Below, piece by piece: positions 17,701 to 20,986 of a DNA stretch of 20,986 bases. The notes under the pieces are model-generated. The model made no database searches, had not been told where the DNA came from, and worked only from the letters and a program-made list of their open reading frames with translations. The stretch is from a virus, in the IMG/VR virus record IMGVR_UViG_3300020220_000408, positions 1 to 20,986 of that record. One strand, given 5' to 3'. Position numbers and translations under genes: made by a program. The stretch's first letter is position 1. Every line of letters begins with the position of its first letter.

Positions 17701-20700
17701 ACACTAATCTTTTTGCGGCAGGTGATAGACAAATTACGCTGCCTACAGTCCAATTTTGCGTTAGCCAAAATGCAAATTCTTTAGCGCTGGTAGTCCAATT
17801 TGATATTTGGTTTGTTTCATTGTCATACTCATCAAATTCGAAACCTAGTGTAGTTAAATATTTTTCATAGCCTATCAGGAAATCTACTAGCTCTTGGTAA
17901 TCGTATAATCTAGTTCCGTATGGTAATCTAGTCAATGTAGACGCAAATTTAGTTTTAATTTTTATTTCTTTTCCACCAACTACAGGTAATGAAGGAATAG
18001 ACACAAATTTTGAACTGTCGAAATTTTCAGAGCTGGTGTGATTTACTATGCAGCGATAATATCTATTATCGTTTTCAATTATCATACCTACCCTGTATAT
18101 TTGTCCGCTGGCGTATACCATAAATTTTTCCGATATTCCGCCGATGTTGATATTTCTTCCTGTGCCTGTTGGTCTGTAAAAATCAAAATAAGGATCTAAG
18201 TATGAATATCCTCTAATTTCATAACCGTCACTGAATTTTTGTATAATAACACCGCTATAGTTTATTTGCGCGATAGGTGAATTAGTGTTTAAAAATATAT
18301 CGAAGTTTTCTTCGGGCACGAATACATTTGATCTAGCAGCCGGACTTTTACTATCTAATAACAGTTTAAATTTGCTTTTGTTAGTAAATCCACCTAACTT
18401 ACTGGTTAGATTACAGCCGATGTTCATTAATGAAGCACTATATGCTTGATATGGTTTATCATTTGGACCAGTAAGTGAGTCAACGATGTAGTTAACAATG
18501 CCGCTGGTAAAATTTCTGGTTTCACTAAATGACGTCGACGGCAAAATGACATCTTGGAGATTAAATCTTAGATTTGTAGCTGCATACACGAATTGATTAT
18601 TTTGTGTTCTGTTAATCCTTGATTTATCAAAATATAAACCTAAAACTTTGTTAGGATACATTAATAACAATATTTCTAAAATTGAAAAAGCATAATAACT
18701 AGACCTTGCCCATGCAGTTTCAACTGGTGCACCATCACCAAATATATAATCATCTGATGCATTGTGTTTTACAAAACCAAATACAGAATTACTGCTAATT
18801 GGATCTAATAAGGCGCCGTATTCGTCTACAGGTATCCTGGTCAATAATTCGGGTCGTGTAAATTTATCTATTCTTATGACAGGCTTATTAGGTTCTCTAA
18901 TAATCCCTTCTTGAATATCTTCCCATAATATTAAATTATTATTTGTATATGGCCGAGGACCATAAACTTCCTGCCACCAAGAGGGCTCGATAGTAAAACC
19001 TAAACATTCCCAGGGATGCGTATGAGGTCTGTCAGTGTCAAAGAGGTACTTGTAAATGCCCCTCCAAAACCCTCTAGTAGATTCTCCGTTGCTAAAAATG
19101 TTGTCTTTAAAATTGTAAGTGAATGGATTAAGCTGATCAAAAAAATCGTTTGCCTTTAAATCAACGTCTAACAGCGTAGTCCATTGATAAAATCTACTAC
19201 TTAGAATGTCTAAAAATTCTTCCCTGGAATAATCTGTGGTTCTTGCATATCCAGGAATTATACTAAAGATATCAATAATAGCTGGATCGTAATTACACTT
19301 TATATTATTAAAAATTCTTTTTTCTAACTCTAACAATAATTGATCGCGATAATCACCATAACCTATTGTTATACTACCATCATGGCCTTGAACCACAGTA
19401 GCGTCAACTAGATAAGTGTCATCTATGTATATTTCAGGAACAAATTTAGGATATAATCCTAATTTAGTAGGTGTAGCAGGTACGAAACTACCATCGGTGT
19501 TTTCATACTCCGCTATAATAATTTTATCGTTTTCATTAATACTAGCAATTATAAAAACAAAACCTTCATTGGTAAATGTATAATCTTTTCCACTGATTAG
19601 CTGGATACCATTAAGATACACCAGCACAGCTTTATTAGATAATGTACTTAATGAATGATTAAATGATAATGGATAAGTTTTAATATCAGCATCTAAAACA
19701 TCAAACTCATATTTTTTACCGGCCCTATATGGTATCATATCACTTAGAAAATACTTTTCCGTGTTGCTTTTAGATTTGTTAATTTCATACAAAATAGCAT
19801 CAACAAATTCATCCACTGGAGCATCTATTCCTAATTTTTCTGCTGTAAGTAAAAAGTTTCTTTTAAATTTACCGTAATCATTTTTTGCAGTTTCTATGGA
19901 TTTAAGTGCGTTAGCATTCTTATCTCCGAGATGCAATAATGTATTAGCTGCTGGTCCGCTATGTTGTACAAAACGGGTGCCGTATTGGGCAACTAGGCCT
20001 AGATCTCTTAAGTTGCCGTCTCCGGGAAACTGGCCCTGGAAATTTTCATAATTGCTTACAATAGTGCCAACATGATCTATAACTTGCCCCAATGTAAAAT
20101 CAATCACTGGTTGATTCAAAGGATTATTTTGTAATACTATAGGTATTTCATAGTAGCCATTATTATTTTTAGCCTGTTTAGCTAGACTTTTAATTGTTAC
20201 GATATCAATATCTTTAACATCCTCAGTTAATATTATTTTTTTATATCTGATATCATCCACAACTGTGTATTGAGATGGATTAACTAATTCTCCGTTGACA
20301 TATAAATTGATCTTAAGATCAATTAAATCACTGATATTGTCATAGACATCTAGCAAAAAGTTATTTACAATCTGATTTCGTGTGCCATCTCTAGCTACAG
20401 AAAATTCTTCTTTGTATATTCTTACCACCCGTTGATAATCCTCGCGATGACCCGCAGTCCAGCCTGTTACATAGCTAGCCCCATTATCATACAATTTTAA
20501 ATAAAATTTCTTTAAATTCTCTGTCGTTATCTGCTGATCAACCTTATAGGAAAATGTATCTTTATAAAAATTATAGTCAAATAATATATCACCAATATTG
20601 TTTATATTCCTATAACTTAAAGAAAATCCTAATTCCCTATCGGTAATGCCCGTATTTCTTTTGTAGGAAAAAACTTTAGTACCCCTAAAGGTGGATCCCT

Positions 20701-20986
20701 CATAAGCAGCTACATTAGAAATCGAAACTCCATCGTTATCAAAGACATCAAATAACACATCTTGATTTGTTGTTGTTTTCTCTTGTCCTAGTCTCCACAC
20801 ATCGCCGTCAAACCAGTACATTTTACCTTGATTGGTGCCTAATTTTACCAGCACAGTTTCATCTACAATTGGCTGAGAGTCACTAGTATCTATTAACGTA
20901 ATTTGTTTTCTACGTCCTAATCCTGATTGCACATCAATAAATTTAACTTGAAATATTCTGCCGTTTACTCTAATATCTGTGTCGGC
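8720..20986 (-). CDS. Giant modular virion structural protein (5' end outside window), at least 4088 aa
   Basis: The frame is open from the right edge (first visible residues ADTDIRVNGRIFQVKF) to TAA at 8722-8720. The GTG at 20932 is inside continuous protein and is not the start. Modules in order: an N-terminal part with a VYLNG fibre-type unit (about 19630); a block with DTDRPHTHPWECLGF and YGPRPYTNNN (about 19040-18930); two carbohydrate-binding-like modules (about 18135-17985 and 17357-17210); an FG-GAP-like beta-propeller (about 16200-14240) with three more such modules inserted; two Gly-rich GxGY repeats (13118-12905 and 12012-11820) around an EVKPYRTKIREY motif (about 12225-12190); and at least six VNG/DGST beta units to the C-terminus, with an RRGTLGTG motif near 9250. 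There is no membrane segment. Order before a small gene and the collar gene suggests the gp7 place of a T4-like baseplate, or a baseplate-anchored fibre. The role is inferred; coding is certain. Confidence 0.88.
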   Translation of the reverse strand, partial: ADTDIRVNGRIFQVKFIDVQSGLGRRKQITLIDTSDSQPIVDETVLVKLGTNQGKMYWFDGDVWRLGQEKTTTNQDVLFDVFDNDGVSISNVAAYEGSTFRGTKVFSYKRNTGITDRELGFSLSYRNINNIGDILFDYNFYKDTFSYKVDQQITTENLKKFYLKLYDNGASYVTGWTAGHREDYQRVVRIYKEEFSVARDGTRNQIVNNFLLDVYDNISDLIDLKINLYVNGELVNPSQYTVVDDIRYKKIILTEDVKDIDIVTIKSLAKQAKNNNGYYEIPIVLQNNPLNQPVIDFTLGQVIDHVGTIVSNYENFQGQFPGDGNLRDLGLVAQYGTRFVQHSGPAANTLLHLGDKNANALKSIETAKNDYGKFKRNFLLTAEKLGIDAPVDEFVDAILYEINKSKSNTEKYFLSDMIPYRAGKKYEFDVLDADIKTYPLSFNHSLSTLSNKAVLVYLNGIQLISGKDYTFTNEGFVFIIASINENDKIIIAEYENTDGSFVPATPTKLGLYPKFVPEIYIDDTYLVDATVVQGHDGSITIGYGDYRDQLLLELEKRIFNNIKCNYDPAIIDIFSIIPGYARTTDYSREEFLDILSSRFYQWTTLLDVDLKANDFFDQLNPFTYNFKDNIFSNGESTRGFWRGIYKYLFDTDRPHTHPWECLGFTIEPSWWQEVYGPRPYTNNNLILWEDIQEGIIREPNKPVIRIDKFTRPELLTRIPVDEYGALLDPISSNSVFGFVKHNASDDYIFGDGAPVETAWARSSYYAFSILEILLLMYPNKVLGLYFDKSRINRTQNNQFVYAATNLRFNLQDVILPSTSFSETRNFTSGIVNYIVDSLTGPNDKPYQAYSASLMNIGCNLTSKLGGFTNKSKFKLLLDSKSPAARSNVFVPEENFDIFLNTNSPIAQINYSGVIIQKFSDGYEIRGYSYLDPYFDFYRPTGTGRNINIGGISEKFMVYASGQIYRVGMIIENDNRYYRCIVNHTSSENFDSSKFVSIPSLPVVGGKEIKIKTKFASTLTRLPYGTRLYDYQELVDFLIGYEKYLTTLGFEFDEYDNETNQISNWTTSAKEFAFWLTQNWTVGSVICLSPAAKRLVLRTNLSMVNSITDPFYPYLILGSDGTPLASEFLNVNREDGAYVISPANLNDGIYAATFYLVQKEHVLILDNTTFFNDVIYDPQPGYRQEKIKVLGYISDGWNGTVNIPGLLFDEAKIAEWESNTDYNLGDTVRYKQFFYSANKFIAGQSEFNDNFWTKLDKPPEKDLLPNWDYKAEQFNDFYDLNTDNFDVNQQKIAQHLIGYQKREYLESIIKDDVSQYKFYQGMILEKGTQNVLSKLFDVLSAAEQESLSLDEEWAVRVGTYGGISAFDEIELTLDESLFKINPQPLLLRSGTQQNFSDFVIRQNADAVHVKPINFQYDIWPKNYDYKRLLRSSGYVRYDDVALNVNNLDELTTLSTFTQLVEGDYVWCAFEALSWNIYRYSPVPLEIELVFATATEVQIHFKTQPNLSVGQVIFLTNSGDLSRYYKITKLEGSKVFVANTANKAEVTLNGVPQVFYFESQRINEFDNANDFLPSSLKSGELVWSDNQDNNKWTVWQNKAVFNFREFEQTFPTVNKQFGVAFSINARGDKAAVAQLLDDSLTPSSIRTVNIFELDANAVWLPKQQLTANVGIASNTGSFGNTLCISPDSEWLFIGEPLASNVRTKYRGRLIVGETYYEGDIVTVGYVHWKAVHTVGADSTTISEFSEDWEQVRLLEVNLLGTSSIFSNQGLVYVYRKDGAGNYFMQHVIVSPYPSDNEKFGSKIKIVEQNGEYLALISSSGFNNDQGRIYFFRYGAVSDASGFEWHMDYNRAFQGKHNANKTYIEGDIVFYDQKLYKANADVPLDPFENNTSLWQEITNFDVQCFVPKDIVAFEDEIVTDDDSSFILQSETAESVLQGSKFGYDFDISKDGSKLVISAPYGDDINIDRYKGVFRNDMAYIKGDVVNYQGIYYVFEGPYSDSEYELEDSAGRLDSTVPMFTIEEWNPARWSPLNAQINRGKVFVYSYQETNFVLQDIISGRNFDLSQDLRLGESLSLSDNGRFLAISGASYTAALENQGAVFVCQQDSNSFSLHQIIVRNQAEEFEKFGHRVRFLNDDQSIVIFSRNGDSFIKSSFDNLTTTFDKATLEFNDIFLDSGRIDVYDRYVNNYIFAENLQTYVTILNDNYGDDIQTVPNKVYVSAPTAAYQGTNQSGSILIYSKSANKFSWTKKSEQIDYVDTNKIKKIYLYNSNSNELISYLDCLDPIAGKIAGAADQEIKFKTYYDPAVYSIGDATVNVDDGANWTDKFVGYLWWDLTTAKFIEPNDSAITYRNSVWNRLYENASVDVYEWVKSKFTPSQWNNLADTEEGLAQGISGRARYGNSIVSEKRRYDTQTKTFKKQYYFWVKNKSTIPSVEGRTLSAASVASLIADPKAQGYKFVAFTSTDSVSFFNCEDLLNDSDVKLNVQYWITDKDRINTHSQWKIIRQDADCLIPKLIQDKFIDSLVGKDKNDRLVPDINLPVKKKYGIEFRPRQSMFVYRYEALKQVLEYANSVLKAILIVDDFDISRLNEKEDIPSASSGKFDKQIDSVGELRFISTSALRTASLSPVIVNGAIIGAMVNDPGIGYTNAPFINVKGSGLGASLKAIIDNQGRITGVEVIHSGKGYTSSTALSVRSYSVLVTNDSDALNRWSIYAYDTIKKLWSRIKSQSYDVSTFWSYIDWYSSGYNQFTKIDFSVDFTYQIPLITSSIGDIVEVKQVGSGGWLLLEKYSNVNSQDYTQSYKVVGRKNGTIKFSDNLWKLQNSLLTFDGGLFDNDTYDNAATLELRIILETLRDNIFVDNLKNYWIDTVFVGFRYALSEQSYLDWLMKTSFIKATHNAGDLRQKVNYNNDNLSSFENYINEVKPYRTKIREYVSAYTKIDDAPTVVTDFDLPQKITENGQIVPLQAIFYDNQIQTSDSDVTEYPWKNWFDNVGFKIKSIEICSGGSGYVTPPVVRISGNGTGAIAKAYIANGQVNRIQLLNPGTGFLSAPTIVLDGGLYENGTAAKAIAILESESVRSMHIAVKFDRTTNNYFITELEETQTFTGSGSLKQFSLKWPADVKVGRSSVTVDGQEVLRETYSLVTKRDVSKGYTYYYSVLTLEEAPGVGQTVAITYNKDISMLNALDRVQHFYNPTTGQLGKNINQLFNGIDYGGVSVTGLGFGSGAGWDALPWFSDQWDGFDAAFDDYIKVVGNDSSAHYVHTLPYTPVAGTVINVYVNGRRIDDPYYDVYDGSTVQPNGRTIAPDNAVMQTIVADGSTNTFYLPNPSDPIYLDINDGDKIIFRRSTSDGSFLPNDNEYDTILQGGNLAYSSATGVAPEDIIVDGDDFVSTNTSHGPEELVPGQILDTVAIKVFALPRDGSAKIAWKNYKATGSQNQFAIGQYPNSRSAIIVLVAGIIKELDTDYSIDWQNNLVTLAITPPANEEVSVASWSFNGEGILDLNYFVGDGSTIEFITNAKWTDNCTSVVLVNGQVFNYDLFQTDITYESAFRVGVRFALPPPAGSIVNYLVQKQFLADDSTEFTKTSVVKKEIIVADGSSLTYYLSNQIGYNEFFESNVIVRVGQRVLRAPSAEYFVLSGNNLEYELPQHKYAPYSFTPANLKVYLNGVRLSVGSDFIFDFSLVKIELSASSYLEGGKLVAVVDVNAEYAINGLEFELLNTDSTLYPDGTEIEITSFFNHDILDIQRKEEVITPAISLTAGTVDYFTFRRKQRGLFMLDRVTLSDDYVWVIKNGTLLSHSIDWRLLDDRQTLEVKNVNDTDTISIIGFSPNTTAEQYGFMQFKDMLNRTIYKRLNKNKQTFILNDVGQFDVSITVDNASILDEPNPEGNLPGVIYVNGERIEYFGKSDNTINRLRRGTLGTGVPTIHASGTKVLNIGISETIPYKDEYITETFVAVDSSNVFYLNYDPLVTVGTVDDGSTTYTEWFRNTIPDNFGQCDEIEVFVAGRRLKKKPYLLHNNVLHPESPEGDAQYEAEFSVTSHANAVRLTSPPPDDTKIVVVKKIGKVWNDPNTSLVDSDNNITNFIKAVPGIWPL
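11820..12012 (-). repeat. Gly-rich GxGY/GxGF beta-repeat pair B in the giant protein
   Basis: SIEICSGGSGYVTPPVVRIS, then GTGAIAKAYIANGQV, then LLNPGTGFLSAPTIVLDGG, repeats the two-half-unit scheme of pair A. The EVKPYRTKIREY segment (about 12225-12190) lies between the two pairs. Confidence 0.55.
12905..13118 (-). repeat. Gly-rich GxGY beta-repeat pair A in the giant protein
   Basis: Two half-units (NDPGIGYTNAPFINVKGSG and GVEVIHSGKGYTSSTALSV) are separated by a GASLKAIIDNQGRI stretch. The same scheme recurs about 900 bases downstream. Such units form short beta-hairpin stacks in phage and other surface proteins. Confidence 0.55.
14897..15090 (-). repeat. Carbohydrate-binding-like module 5, inserted in propeller blade 4
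   Basis: FRNDMAYIKGDVVNYQGIYY, then a longer acidic loop and ARWSPL. It sits between the LVISAPYGDD strand and the GKVFVYS strand, the same loop position as module 3. Its acidic loop makes it about 15-18 residues longer than the others. Confidence 0.55.
15300..15440 (-). repeat. Carbohydrate-binding-like module 4, between propeller blades 3 and 4
   Basis: NANKTYIEGDIVFYDQKLYK, then SLWQEI, is a complete CBM5/12-like pattern. It follows the GRIYFFRYG strand of blade 3 and precedes the SKFGYDFDISKDG blade. Confidence 0.55.
15735..15875 (-). repeat. Carbohydrate-binding-like module 3, inserted in propeller blade 2
   Basis: GETYYEGDIVTVGYVHWKAV, then a closing DWEQVRL. It interrupts the blade between its FIGEP strand and its GLVYVYRKDG strand, so it would project from a loop of the propeller. 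Confidence 0.55.
17210..17357 (-). repeat. Carbohydrate-binding-like module 2 in the giant protein
   Basis: AEWESNTDYNLGDTVRYKQF, then FYSAN, GQSEF and FWTKL, gives the full CBM5/12-like pattern (W, TxYxxGDxVxY, YxA, closing W). It is the clearest copy. It lies upstream of the propeller. Confidence 0.55.
17985..18135 (-). repeat. Carbohydrate-binding-like module 1 in the giant protein
   Basis: The unit reads MVYASGQIYRVGMIIENDNR followed by YYRC and a Phe-rich end (ENFDSSKF). It follows the CBM5/12-like scheme of an aromatic Y, GxxV/I, a second aromatic pair, and a closing bulky residue. It is the most degenerate of the five copies. Confidence 0.4.

Noticed and set aside
17688-17710. Perfect 9-bp inverted repeat with 5-base loop followed by T's on the plus strand, like an antisense terminator
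   Set aside because: It lies inside the giant coding frame with no plus-strand gene near it, and one such match is about what chance gives in 21 kb of AT-rich sequence.
20930-20932. GTG as start codon of the giant gene
   Set aside because: The same frame continues without a stop to the window edge, the residues across it read as continuous protein, and no Shine-Dalgarno precedes it.
1-20986. tRNA genes, CRISPR arrays, insertion sequences or lysogeny genes
   Set aside because: Genes are packed with gaps of at most about 60 bases, and no tRNA-like fold, spaced direct repeat array, transposase or integrase sequence was seen.

Overview
The window is AT-rich and almost fully coding, and every gene lies on the minus strand, so the transcript reads from high to low coordinates. 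It looks like a piece of the late structural module of a tailed bacteriophage, most likely a T4-like contractile-tail phage of the kind common in marine and other aquatic samples. The evidence is a gene for a giant multidomain virion protein, a gp12-type tail-collar protein, two further fibre-like genes built on the same N-terminal module, and exact matches to the T4-type late promoter octamer (TATAAATA) ahead of two of these genes. The host cannot be read from the sequence. A cyanobacterium or a Pelagibacter-like bacterium is plausible from general resemblance only.

Layout in transcription order. (1) 20986-8720 is one open frame of at least 4088 codons that runs off the right edge. It encodes a giant modular structural protein with an FG-GAP-like beta-propeller, carbohydrate-binding-like modules and many beta-rich 'VNG' adhesin-type repeats. 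(2) 8696-8085 encodes a 203-aa probable baseplate or tail protein. (3) 8085-5986, 5983-4145 and 4105-2651 encode three fibre-like proteins that share an N-terminal module but carry three different C-terminal ends: a phage tail-collar domain, an unrecognised domain, and an 'ADLAEKY' domain that resembles autoprocessing fibre tips. (4) 2641-1679 encodes a 320-aa structural protein. (5) A 59-bp gap holds an 11-bp-stem hairpin. (6) 1619-1275 encodes a 114-aa protein of unknown function, followed by two paralogous GT-A-type glycosyltransferase-like genes (1278-445, and 448 off the left edge). These last three genes are chained by ATGA stop/start overlaps.

The probable biology is baseplate and tail-fibre construction. 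The giant protein and the 203-aa protein would form or dock to the baseplate periphery. The three fibre-like proteins would attach through a common N-terminal domain and present different tips. The trailing glycosyltransferase-like enzymes could decorate virion proteins or host surface glycans. No tRNA, integrase, transposase, CRISPR array or replication gene is visible, and no gap without a gene exceeds about 60 bases.
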